DNA from: Diphasiastrum complanatum | Taxonomy: Eukaryota > Streptophyta > Lycopodiopsida > Lycopodiales > Lycopodiaceae | Assembly (NCBI GenBank): GCA_029204225.1 | Contig: CM055095.1 | Coordinates: 73,950,501-74,014,500, forward strand | Length of the DNA stretch: 64,000 nt | Direction of reading: 5' to 3' | In this document: in pieces, positions 1 to 11,123 of the stretch | Layout of the letters: each line of letters opens with the position of its first letter | How positions within the stretch are numbered: position 1 is the first letter of the stretch | The notes under the pieces: generated by a model | What the model was told of the DNA's origin: nothing | Seen by the model: the letters and a program-made list of their open reading frames with translations, nothing else | Databases searched by the model: none | Position numbers and translations under genes: made by a program

Positions 1-794
1 CATAGCATGCCAAGTTCTTGGTGCAACGAATATAGGTGTGGACTTCATGATGGATACATAGTTGAGCATGCTACCTTGGAGATATCAGCAACGATTCATG
101 CTTAGAATGACAAATCAGGAAACTCAACAACCTTTAAAAGTGTTACCTGTGAGGAGGAGGCAAAGATGAAATGTTGAGGATTGTCTTTGGATAAGGCTCA
201 AAGATAGGAAGCAGCCGACAAGAAACATTCCAACACATTTTGCAATATGAGAATTTATATGTAGTTTGACTAATTTTTAGAGGAGATAGTGTTGATCTTA
301 TTGATGAGACAAAGTAGCCAATTTGACAAGATTAAAGTATCGAGCTTAGTTCCTGAAATGGCCTACAAGAGTGAAGTTAAAGAGAGAGTGTGATCTATTG
401 GGTTCCTAAACTTCTGATTGATTTGAAATGCTGCATATAATCGTTATTTGATGAGAGTTATGCATGTTGACATGTCACATAGACCTAGCCGCTCACAGCC
501 AAAGAAATGCAAGCGCACACCTCCCACCAGTAAAAAAACAGTGACCCAAGTATTTCGGGACAACAAGCTCTATAGAATCCAAAGCTGACGAAATTCAACT
601 TCAACTTGTGCTTGAATCATAGCATCTATAGGAAGTTGCAAGTTTAGAGTGTGAACTTAAGAATTTTGCAGATTGCCTCATCACTTGCAAAGGATATAGA
701 CTGATGCAACAAGCTTCTTCTTACTATAGCCAAAACAGCTGTGAACAGCAACAAGTATACCTCTAAAAGCTGCACTTAAACATCCCTATCTCAC
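1..794. other. no exon recognised; probable intron of the PABP gene
   Basis: No PABP exon for the linker or the C-terminal MLLE domain was found on the minus strand here. The last exon I can place ends at 795 with a good GT donor, so this is probably part of the following intron. Short coding-like patches in other frames (about 150-280) contain stops and were not identified. Confidence 0.4.
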
Positions 795-3707
795 CTGTAA
801 CCTAGCCCGTCTTTCCTCTTTCCGTTGAGCCAAGGCAACATAAATGGGTTTACTGCCAATCATCTTACCATTCATTTCAGCAACCTGCAGAATTACAGAG
901 AGGCAAAGCAAGGGATATAAATTCCTCAACAAATTCTATAGAATTAATGCACAGCAGTACAAGGAGAAAGTATTGTCAGCTATGGATAACTAGATTCTCA
1001 AGTACACAAAACACATAAAATGAAAATGCCAGTATTTCACGTCATGTAACTTGGCAAAGAATTTATGTGCAATAACAATGAAGATACATAAAAGATCAGG
1101 AAGCCCCTTTGGACCTTGGTAAGAGACCTCATTCCTACCATCTCCTAAAAAGCCTTTGCAAATATACTAATACTTCCAGCCAGTGAGCAAGCATCAGCTT
1201 ACTTGTCCGTAAAGCTCATTCCAAGGAATGGGCTAAGATGAGGATGCTTTGATAGCTTCAGATGCTGAGCCTTGATAAAATAACTTGAGATCATTGGCAT
1301 TGAATATATTGATTACGTCCAGGATAGTAAAACATTCACATCAAAGCCCATAAACAAATTAAGATTAACAGCATGTTCACTAACCTTGGACATGATACTA
1401 AAATTAAGCTGGCAAACTTCACATGATGCATTCACACAAATAAGGAGGGAAAACTCCTTACAGCTCGACTTGCTTCCTCCGGAGCAGAAAATGCTACAAA
1501 GCCTGAGCCTCTACTCTGCCCTTTAGGGTCCCTCATCACCTGGAGTTTGATTTACAAGAAATTAATTCACATTTAATCATTCAACCATGCACGCTGGTAG
1601 AACTGAACTTTTCAAGAAAGAGCATGAGTATGAATTCTAAGAGAAAACAGGTCTACATTGAAACTCTGATCCACTTTGATACTCACTTTGCAGGAAGCTA
1701 TATTCCCAAATTCTAAAAAAAGTTCTTGCAGTTTATCATCGTCTATATTGTCATCTAGGTTCTTAAGGTACAAGTTTACTCCTTGTAACTTGTCTACATT
1801 CTCTTTACGCTCCTGTTCAAACTTTTCTCGCAGCTCTGCTTCTCTCTCCGACTTTTTCTGTGCCCTTCCTACATATAGCTCTCTGCCCTCAATCTTCTTG
1901 CCGTTCAACGCCTCAACAGCCTTGGCAGCGTCATCGCCATGTTCAAAGTTTACAAATCCAAAACACTTAGAGTTGCCATCTACATCCCTGATGACAACTG
2001 CACTGCTAATTGTACCATAAGTACCAAAAATTTGCCTCAGTTCATCCTCACCAGTGGTCTCTGCCAAGTTCTTTACGTAGATATTACTAAACTTGGTATT
2101 TGCAGCAGCTTGATCCCTTTCCTGACGCCGCACAAAAGGGCCAACATACACTTGCTTGTCATTGAGTAGCATGCCATTTAGTTTCTCAATGGCAGTCTGT
2201 GCTGCTTCTTCCTGCTCAAACTGAACAAACGCATGACCCTTGGACTGCCCAGAGGCATCTATAGCCACTTTACAAGAGAGAATCGTGCCGAAGACAGAAA
2301 ATGTATCATACAAGGCTCTGTTGTCGATGCTTTTATCTAGATTCTGTGAAATATAAAACTAATCAGCAAAATATATGATGGAAAGTTATTTGCATAGAAA
2401 CGTTGAATAGATAACCTTTTCCTGAACATTTACAATATGATATTTTACAAACCTTGATATATATATTCGCAGTTCCAGTTTTGCGAAGGGTCGGATCACG
2501 GTGAGAAAACATAATCCGAACCGCTTTACCATTGATAATGGTAAAATTTAATAATTCCAATGCTCGTGAAGCTGCAAAATAAATCAAAACATCTCATTAC
2601 TGCAAAGGGTAGACACTGGTAAAAAAGACAAACCTGCTAATGCATCATTTGAACTTTTCAAGGCACAAACCAAAAACTGACAAGAAGCATCTCATTATAT
2701 TGACAAGAAACTAGCAGCAGACCGTTAGTTGAAGTGGCAACAGTGTTATGGGTATATCAGCATTCTGAACCTCTCTAACTAGCTCAAAAGTTACTCAAAA
2801 CAACAATACGTTGAGATGAGCAACTTGTTGATGTGTTTATTCACAAGCAGGGAAAGAGCAATGTGTGACTCAAGTTAAATGTTAGCAGTAAGCGACTGCA
2901 CTACGTCACTGATAAAGCAATATAAGCATCAAATATTAACATACGATTACTTTAGCCTCTGACCAGTTGACCATTCATGATTCTTGATGTTAAGACTTCC
3001 TACTGGAATGCTTTCTAAAAGCTTGATGTTAATATCATAACCAAGCAGGGTGAAATGTGCGCGGATTTCGCAACGACGGCCAATATACCTTACGCGGCCA
3101 AAAACTATCACCGTGCTAATAAGCACAATAATAGAGGCAACAAACATTGGCGACAGAACTCCTCGAATTGTTGTGAAAATATCCATTACTATAAGTAGTC
3201 TAGAAACCTATTCCAAAAAGCAACACTGAAAAGCAACTTTCGGTATGAAAATCGACTACAAGCAAACTCAAATGCTTGAGAAATACTTAGAATAAGAAAT
3301 CATAACCAGATAGTAATCCATCAGTTGAGTGACTGCAACTAGCTTTTATTTTTTTACGAAACTAATGCATTTACATGGAACAAAAAATAACGGCAGGGCT
3401 TGAGTGCACATGCAAGATAAAGGCCAAAGTTCCAATAAATAACTCCATAAACAAAAGGCTCACCATCTTGAACGTTGTTGTAGTTGACGTAGGCATATCC
3501 AAGCGATGCTTTTGTCATTAGGTCTCGACAAACTCTGATAGAAACAACAGGTCCTATTTGACTGAAAATATTGTAAAGCTGAGCCTCCGATACAGTTATA
3601 TCTAGGTCTCCAACATACAGAGATGTCGAGACAGTGTGAGCAGGCGGAGGTATGCCTCCAGAGGGTTGAGACGTTTGCTGCTGAGCCTGTGACTGCAGTT
3701 GCGCCAT
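795..3707 (-). CDS. cytoplasmic poly(A)-binding protein, exons 1-5 (3' end outside window)
   Basis: Binds mRNA poly(A) tails in the cytoplasm and supports translation and mRNA stability (family knowledge). Exons read on the minus strand: 3464-3707, 2453-2571, 1687-2343, 1462-1539 and 795-884. All have GT-AG borders and compatible phases and give 396 codons. Four RRMs are visible: RRM1 with RNP2 LYVGDL and RNP1 [11 protein letters not shown]2 with IYIKNL and [11 protein letters not shown]3 with IYVKNL and [11 protein letters not shown]4 with LYLKNL and RGSGFVAF. The start was chosen because the ATG at 3707 has a strong context (AAAGATGG) and is followed by a Gln-rich head, [11 protein letters not shown], before RRM1. 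Full plant PABPs are about 620-670 aa, so the Pro/Gln linker and MLLE domain are missing, presumably beyond base 1. No frameshift or stop was seen. Family assignment is secure; the paralogue is not determined. Confidence 0.93.
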
Positions 3708-4260
3708 CTTTCAAAATGCTAGCACCGAACAAAATATCCTAAACAAAAACTTACGAGCAAACTCGCTCCGAAGTAAAACTGTTCCAATATGAAGCAAAAT
3801 TTTAGGGAATCTTTTCGTTTGAATCGCTCTTCCGATTCACCACAAATGCAGTCATCACTCGATTTCTCAACATTTTTTACGGATTTTTCAGGATTAAGAG
3901 GGAAGAAACCTCTTGAAATACGATTCAGGAGAAGCGGAAAGCTTCCTTTAAGTGGTCATTTGATATTGTGCCACAAAAAACTCTCTGCTCGGGCTTCATT
4001 CTTTCGCTGCAGCCAACACCACCGCAAATCTGTTCGACAAAATAAGTCCTGAACGAACAAAATTTCTCGATCCGATACAGGATCTGCTGCTGCTGCCGCT
4101 GCTGCTCCAGCTCCAGACGAGAGCAAACGAAGGCGCCAGCCATGCCAGCGGCGTTGTGTTGTCGCTCACCTCTGCTCTCAACCAAGTCGCGCCTACATTA
4201 TACTCGTAACACTCAAACGGCCTCCTCGTGTCTTAGAGCCGCTGAACCCTTTAAAGCCCT
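3708..4260 (-). promoter_or_regulatory. PABP 5' leader and proximal promoter
   Basis: Sequence directly upstream of the PABP start. A CTG/CCG-rich tract at about 4083-4115 reads as a CAG/CGG run on the gene strand and may lie in the leader. A possible leader splice donor (GCTCGTAAGT on the gene strand) sits near 3750. I could not place a TATA box or transcription start with confidence. Confidence 0.4.
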
Positions 4261-4705
4261 TCACCGTTAGATCCTGCAATCAGCGTCGGATCATGCCACC
4301 TCCCCTCATGAGCCATTGAAAATAATCCAACTGCCACGTGGAAAGCATCCAACTGGTGGAGTGTAACAAGTCGCGTGCCTTTAAGTCCCGTAGCCAAACC
4401 AGACCTCCCGATTTCATCACACGCTAGGGTTTTAAAACCGCCACCGTTGGATATTCTATATACTATCAGATCTTGCCAAGTGTACTTACAAACCATTTCC
4501 AAGTATCCACGTGTATGGCCTGACGCGTGGCAGTCATTCAAGAAGGCGGGCGCAAGAGTTGCCGTGTCATCAAGCACCGTTTCACCCCTGTCCGAGGCGG
4601 CAGCCACAGGGCCTTAGTCGCCTATTCTATTCTCAGCTGGATGCGAGCCACGTGTCAATATGACTACGTGTAAGTATCTGAATGGATCCATCTGTATGAC
4701 GTGGC
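4258..4705. promoter_or_regulatory. cluster of CCGTTRGAT and CACGTG/ACGTGG boxes upstream of PABP
   Basis: ACCGTTAGATC near 4263 is followed by GCCACGTGG near 4333. ACCGTTGGAT near 4443 is followed by CCACGTGT near 4506 and ACGCGTGGCA near 4523. GCCACGTGTC lies near 4648 and GACGTGGCA near 4699. ACGTG cores are bound by plant bZIP and bHLH factors (established). The coupling with the CCGTTRGAT box is what I see in the sequence; its function is inference. The same type of boxes occurs upstream of the bHLH gene at 30.8 kb. Confidence 0.5.
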
Positions 4706-5039
4706 AGAATCTGAATGTCCGAAAGAATATCTAATAGTGGGGGGCCTAGAAAAGCTCCGTGTCACTAAGGTAGAGGACCATCGGCGAAGCTTCTTCACGC
4801 TTCTTTTGTCGGTCAGCGCCGGCAGTCGAGGAAAGAGGCAAAAAAAACGGTCCCATGGGTTGAATAAATCAATGAAAATAAAACAAAAACAAATATAAAT
4901 AAATAAATAAATACGGCCCAAGATGAAGTCCATGTAGACCTATAAAACCTTAAGACATGGTATAAAACCCTTGGCAATGGGCTTTCACTAATTTGGGAAC
5001 TTGGGTCGAAAAATTCTCACATTGCATAAACTCTTAGAG

Positions 5040-5740
5040 GGTGAGAGGCTGGGGCTTTCCATGATGTAAAAACCTTACAAAGGCCTTTTCTTTTTAAGAA
5101 TCCCGGGCCCTTGGGTTACCACCCTTGGGTCAAAGGATTCTGAAATTGCCAAAAGCCCTAAGGGGCCCTCGCATCTAGCGAGCACGGTGGCCCTTTGGCC
5201 CCGGTGCCCTCCTGACCACAAGTTTTTTTTTTTTTTTGAAAATTGGCTGCCCGGACGCCACATGTCCAGGCAGCCAATGTTTGTCCCATAAGCATTCATG
5301 TGAGACTATGGGGAGGGGATATATAGACAAACTCCCCATAGACTCACATGTGTGTGTGTGTGAAAGGCATGCTGCCCGGCGCCACCTGGGGCTGCTCGCC
5401 GGCCTGTGGTTGCCCGGCGCCACCGCCCGCTGCCTCGGCTCCCAGCAAGGCGCTAGTGCCACCTGGCCCGTTGCCCGGACGCCCCGGCCTATTGCTGCTG
5501 GCCTGCCCGTTGCCCTACGCCGCCCCGGAGCCTGCACGCCCTCGCGTTGCCCGACAAAATCAAGCGCCCGCTAATTTTTTACGGGCACCGCGCGGCTGAC
5601 ACGCGTCAGTCGCTGGGGGCACCGGGGCCAAATCACTCCCACGCGCGGGCCGTGCTCTAAAGCCCCAGCGCTAAGGGGCCGGGCGGTGAGAATTTCCATG
5701 ATGCAAAAATTGTAGAAAGGCCCTTTCTTGCCATGGTAAC
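5040..5740. repeat. GC-rich island flanked by an imperfect direct repeat, with hairpins
   Basis: The stretch TTTCCATGATGYAAAAA followed by AAAGGCC near 5055-5092 recurs near 5693-5727, flanking a GC-rich segment. Inside are an inverted repeat CATGTGAGACTATGGGGA at 5297-5314 against 5333-5350 (one mismatch, 18-nt arms) and a shorter one around 5246-5276 (GGCTGCC...GGCAGCC). Repeats of TGCCCGGCGCCACC follow at 5370-5430. The long GC-rich reading frames here show no protein signature. It may be an inserted element; the type is not determined. Confidence 0.45.
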
Positions 5741-6914
5741 GTCAATGTTACTTGCCCATTATGAGGCAAATGTGATAGTGTGGGTTTATAACATATGGTA
5801 TTTGTGCTCTATGATTTCCTTTCCAAATATATAGGGAAAAAAATGAAAGGTTTCTACAATTAATGCTCGAAGAATGAAGGAATGAGTCTACCTACCAGGA
5901 TCACCTTATGCGGCCTCGGTTCCACTCTACACTAGTCACATAGCATATTTTTTGCTTATAAGCTTGTCGTTGGTGGAGTGCATCAACCACATTTTTGGAT
6001 GGCACGATGGAGCCTCAACATAATTGTTGTCATTTTAGACCTCATTTACTTCACCTCACCAAGCCATCCCTTACAAATTAATGGGAGATTGTTCTCACTT
6101 ATACCTCTTTCACACAAAATGACTACAACATCCATGGGAATTACTATTCATGGTTAATATTTCTATGAGAGGATAGGCAACAATGGCCTCCAATGGTGTA
6201 GGAAGATTGCCCATACGCTCATCATTGGTAGTCTAATCTTCGGAACAATAGTGGTGTGTCGATGTCGAAACCTAAATATTGAAAAGGGAGAATTGGGACA
6301 AAATTCCACTGGCGTTAGAATGAAAATAAGCCACGCAAAACAAACTAAAAATCAAAAATCAAAGCTATAATTAATAATTATTTCACAATTGGAAAGTTGT
6401 TATGAACAAATTTTATCTGCCCAACACATTATAGTAGTCACAATGTCACTTGAATTTTAGCTTACGAAGATCGAGCACCGAATGAAAAAATTACGAAGCT
6501 TAACTTGTTTTAATATAAAGTATGATGCTTGAAACTAATGTACAACACATGCGTAAGATTGTATTGGATATTAGTGAGTAAAATATTGGGTCAACTATTA
6601 CATAAGGGATGGTTTTTATAGTAATTTATTAGATGGTAAGGTCATTCTCAAGGTAATATCTTATCATAATTTCTAACACGAACCTTACCACCAATAAGAT
6701 GATTAGAAAGACTATTCCCCTACACAAAGATCTTACCAATAAAAAAAATTTAAAGCAACTCGGGTTCTACATTACCAACCTGTAAACTTGGAAGGTATTT
6801 CCTAGTAAGCTTTCCGCACGATTTGATGATTGTTCACTTAGGACTCGGCCTAAAGACCTCACCATAGATTTGAGAGCAATTTGGTTAGTTGGAAGGCCAT
6901 TGGGGTAACCAGAT
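5741..6914. other. AT-rich intergenic sequence, nothing recognised
   Basis: No coding region, LTR end or clear repeat was recognised. The part after about 6760 adjoins the left end of LTR-G copy 1. Confidence 0.4.
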
Positions 6915-8161
6915 TGTAGCGCAGGCATCCCAAAGGGAGCCGGGAACCACGACTTAGCTTCCCAGCCTTCAACTCTTGCCATCCAAACCCACTTGACATA
7001 CAAGCAGCCAACTCGCCAACAACGATCAGACTTAACCAACTTGAAGTTCCGAAAACCAACATTGAGATCCAACCTGGCGCCATGCCAGATTGGGGGTCCC
7101 GATGTGGGTGACTTCCCTTCAAGCAAGCCGCCCGACATACATCAAACTTCACCAACTCGAAGCTTCGTTACAAACGAGTAACATCCATTCCAAGCAAGCG
7201 GTCTGACTTACATCAGACTTAACCAACTAAAAGCTTCGTCACAAGCGCTGGGAGCCAACCTGGCGCCACGCCAGACTGGACAACCATAAACAGGTAACAT
7301 CCACCCAAGCAAGCCATCCAACTCAGCCGACAGGTTAGAGCCCGTTCCCCAAGAGCTTAACCCATTCACGTTCATGCAAGGAACACTTAGAACCACAAGC
7401 CGCGACAGATATGGAAACAACTAGTTCCTGGACCAAATGGTCCTGACAGCATACCGCTGGCGCCACGGACCGAATGGTCCCGACGGCATACCGCTGGCGT
7501 CCCGGGATACGACCCTCAGCTATGTGCCAAGTTAAAAATTTTGAAAGCGGCCTTACAACTGGCGCTTTTACCGAACACTGAAACCCAGAAGGTAATCAGA
7601 GTCAGTTTGAGAAAAATCCCACTTTATTGATAAATCAGAAAAGGTTACATTTCAAGTGTGTGACCGACCCTAGTCTCCGGGGCGCTAGCATGCCAAGGCG
7701 AGAGCCATGACAACATTCCAGCAAGGGAGGCTGAGACTTGGTTGGAGCTCGCCCTGAGTCGCAACCCGCACTCCCCTATAGTATTGGTGTGATTCGGCAC
7801 CCCCCCCCCCTCATACCAAGCACTCTACCCAAGCTGGTAAAGCACGTTTTTCTCTCTCTAGGATTTTGTCGTTCTAGAAAGTCATTTTCTCTCTCTAGAT
7901 TTTATTGATCCCCAGGCTTCCTATTCATGCCTAGATCGTGTGAGGTGATTGCACATCGATTTGAGCTCTCTGGACTTCGCTAGAACCGATCAAAGATTTT
8001 CAGCCATAGGAACTTGGCGCCGGCTGGATTCTGGTCACAGTGGCACCGGGAGCGGCGCCGGCGCCGTTGGAGCCGGGAGCAGCAGGGGCGCTGCTGGCGC
8101 CGGGGACATAGCTGGCGCCGATGGCGCCGGAAGTAAAGCTTGTAAAGGTAGCTTTACAACA
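6915..8161 (-). mobile_element. LTR-G copy 1 (probable solo LTR)
   Basis: It begins TGTAGCGCAGGC and ends TTTACAACA, giving short inverted ends (TGTWG/CAACA). It matches the copy at 20833-21720 along most of its length, but has about 330 bp (around 7690-8005) missing from that copy. On the minus strand a polyadenylation-like AATAAAG lies near 7620-7627, which suggests minus orientation. Inside are degenerate tandem units with CCTGGCGCCAYGCCAGA and two units of a motif containing CATACCGCTGGCG. The flanking 5-mers (CAGAT, CAAGT) do not match, so an exact target duplication is not supported. No retroelement genes adjoin it. Confidence 0.65.
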
Positions 8162-8224
8162 CAAGTACATTACTTTGTATGGTGCCCAAAGCACTAAAGA
8201 GGCAAATTTTCCATGCTCCATAGG

Positions 8225-8575
8225 GTTACTTGGTGCAACAATTTTTGAATCGCGATTCTGGGGGTATAGCGATTCACAATTCTCGATTCTCATAATTGCG
8301 ATTAACTACCCATAATTGCCAAGATATTTTATTTTATTTTGCGTTTCAGAAAAAAAAAATGGGATCTGAAATGAACATTTTAGGTTCATTTCAAGTCCAA
8401 ATTTTATTTTTGAAACTACTAAAATTAGACTTGAAACTACTACAATTGAAATTCTCTGTTTTTCCCCTCTACTAATACCCATATTGTCTGAGTTTGTTAA
8501 AAAAAACAAAAACAACGATTCTGAGCGATTCGGAATTTTTTTTTTTTTACAACGATTCTAGAATCACGAGTGCAA
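8225..8575. repeat. AT-rich stretch with GATTCT/AGAATC palindromes at both ends
   Basis: Near 8248 there is GAATCGCGATTC followed by several CGATTC motifs. Near 8515-8565 there are more CGATTC motifs and GATTCTAGAATC. The two ends are loosely inverted around an A/T-rich centre. It resembles a small non-autonomous DNA element or a decayed palindromic repeat. Target duplications were not found. Confidence 0.35.
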
Positions 8576-9382
8576 CTTTGATACATATGTATATCTACTA
8601 AAAAAATCAGAAATAAACATGAACACTTTGGTCAACATCTATGGTGCACAAAAATCACACTTCACACTCAAACATGCCAAAAACGAATCAAAATTCTAAA
8701 CATTACGACTTATAGGGTAGCCACTTTAAAAAGGCCTTGTTGCACACTATGTTGACGATAATGTTACTACAACACCCGCATAGCAAGGCCTTTGACTTTT
8801 CACACGTGTGGAACTAGCATTGATTATATCATGTACATAATGCTTGCGTAGCCATTAAGTCACCACAATTAATAAGAATAAAAAGACGAGACAATAGGAT
8901 AAAATAAGGGGGTGATAGGTATGTTACACCATTTAACCTACAACAAGGTATAAGATAAGTCATCATTGACTCAAAAAAAAAACTATTTTTCAAAAGATAG
9001 TCTATTTGCACTAGCATCATCATCATGATGTACAATATGCACATCCTTGATTCTTTGCAATGGATAGTCTAGTTGCACTAGCATCGTTATGTACTATATG
9101 TACATCCCTGATTTGGCCTAGGCTTGTGGCTCCAAACCTCGTGCAAATGCTTTAACTAGAGCATGTGTATAAAATATTAAATATGTATGTACTATACTAA
9201 AATAAAGCCAAGTTTTGCTTAAGTTTAATGTCACAACACCTCGAGACCTTCCACGAAGTTTCACTCCCAAACAACAAATCAAAAGATGTTCCATCTTACA
9301 AAAGCAAGAGGGAGGATGGGTTAGACTTAGAGTTGACTTTTCAAAGTTCATCATCCTAAATTTCATTTGAATAAACAATTTT
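8576..9382. other. intergenic, nothing recognised
   Basis: No gene seen. It contains a perfect CACACGTGTG palindrome at 8801-8810, a motif that recurs in LTRs of this window, and a local duplication of TCTAKTTGCACTAGCATC near 9000 and 9067. Confidence 0.4.
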
Positions 9383-9515
9383 TGAAAGTGTGGGAAAGTT
9401 AGAAGTCGAGTTTGAGTAGATTCAAATTTGAATGTTGGGTACTTTGAATCTAGACCCAAAAATAGTAGGGTTAGCATTTTGGTGGGAAAGCCAAGCCAAA
9501 TAGGGTTTGACCTTG
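9383..9515 (+). repeat. fragment of the copia-A' LTR
   Basis: About 130 bp closely match the reverse complement of 15490-15625, which is part of the LTR at 15120-15667. Shared blocks include AGAAGTCGAGTTTGAGTAGA and GACCCAAAAATAGTAGGGTT. It is therefore a plus-strand fragment of that LTR, without visible ends. Confidence 0.6.
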
Positions 9516-9952
9516 ATATGTTGTATAAAAAAAGTTGTTATGATGCATAGTTTTGTCATTGAAACTTATCCTGCTACCTATAATGTCGTTGGGCTAGAAG
9601 ATAAGGTGCTCTGCATTATCAACCTTTTGGATACCTTGCATTGGGTCAAAATTTATATGGAATATGGTAAAAACTGAACTGACCCCTTGGGTATTATGAA
9701 AAATTTTGCTGATAATTTAGCTAGCCTTGTTGATAATATGAGGATGAGGGAAGATTTTATAATCTGCATATCATAAAAGTTTTTTTCCCGTTTAGAAAAA
9801 GAGAATGGTATGTTATCTACTGAACCTACCCCTTCCATTCATGATACACCTCCATCTCCACACCCTCTTGTCTTTTAAGATGAGTTGGATGAAGATAGCG
9901 CTTCACAATTTGAAATCTTCTCTCAAGATATTTGTGATATTAATGACCAGTT

Positions 9953-10550
9953 TGTGAAAAATTGTCATCTAGTTTTGTTGATTTATTGGCATTTTTGGAG
10001 GCCAACTTGAAATCTCAACTTGGAGATAAAATAAGGGCCTAAATAGTGAATTTACTATTTTGGTAGGTAGATAAGTGGATGAGATTAGATTTGGACCCAT
10101 TCTAATTGGCTAATTTTGGTACATTGCATATAGTCACTAGAAACTAGATTTTTGGTGAGGTATCTAGAAGTTTCCAAATTAGGTCAAGAGGCCAAATGAC
10201 ATTTTGGAAGCTATAAATAGTTGTACCTATGTGGAGATAGTTTCTTTCTTTGTGGAGAATTCATCTCTTGTGTTTCTACGTCCATCTCATGTGTTTCTCT
10301 CTTGATATCTTCATTTTCTATGTGTAGAATGTTGATTTCTTGGTAAATCTTGGATCCACACGTGTGAAGTACTGTACTTTATTGTTGTTGTACGGAAAGG
10401 GATGGTACTAAGTCATATCTTAGTGCATTTCTAAGTTCTATCATGCATAAAGTAGTGATTTCTGTCTTCTAACTATTTCTAGATGTGCAACCAAATTGGC
10501 CCAAGATCTTGTTGATCCACTAATGTGTTTTGGATCTGTATTTTGTCACA
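9953..10550 (+). mobile_element. copia-A1 5' LTR
   Basis: It begins TGTGAAAAATTGTC and ends TTTTGTCACA, directly followed by a primer-binding site, which marks it as a 5' LTR. It aligns along its length with the 3' LTR at 22955-23574 and the truncated LTR at 19836-20323. A perfect CACACGTGTG lies at 10357-10366, followed about 25 bp later by TACGGA. Confidence 0.85.
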
Positions 10551-10565
10551 TGGTATCAAAGCAGG
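10551..10565 (+). other. copia-A1 primer-binding site
   Basis: TGGTATCAAAGCAGG starts one base after the LTR end. It matches the initiator tRNA-Met binding site of plant copia elements (TGGTATCAGAGC) with one substitution. Confidence 0.8.
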
Positions 10566-11123
10566 TTGCAGACCTAATTTGGTGGATTATCCAGTTCTAG
10601 AGGTGAATTTGCCAAATCTACAGGTGGATTCGAGGGGACCATGAATTCTATGTGGATTTGGAGGTGTTTCTAGCTCAAATCTTGTAGTTTCAAGTATAGA
10701 GTTTGGATCTTTGTGATCTTAAAGTCATTTCAGGTCAGAATACTTGTAGATGGCCAGTTTTTGAAACCACTCATTGGAATGTGGAGACAAAAATTGCTCA
10801 TGATTTTAATTAGATTAGATATCTAGATTTGATAGGATGGTGAAATCCTAAATTTGATAGGATCTCTTGATTTGAAGTTTTTGGACTTTTTCAAGAGTGT
10901 ACTTCAATCTTAGGTGTTGGTAAAAGTTCATCATATTGTGTTTAGATCTATTGTGATCAAAAAATCAACATTCTATGTGCTAGGATTTGCTAGAAAAGAG
11001 AAAAAGGAGAGGCTAGACTGTTTCCATATCTTTGTGATTTCTTCTTGAGTTTCATTTGTTGGTTTTCAAGGGAGTTCTTAGTGCATTGGAATAGGTTCAA
11101 AGAGAAGATCAGATCATTGCAAC
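10566..11123 (+). other. copia-A1 untranslated leader
   Basis: Non-coding sequence between the primer-binding site and the gag start. It resembles the leader at 20339-20600 of copia-A2; both contain GACAAAAATTGCTCATGATT. Confidence 0.6.

Noticed and set aside
4251-4933. Open frames of 65-118 aa on both strands upstream of PABP
   Set aside because: Promoter-like sequence with ACGTG boxes; frames overlap and show no motif.
5175-5599. Several overlapping open frames on both strands
   Set aside because: GC-rich sequence lacks stops by chance; no motif, overlapping in opposing frames.
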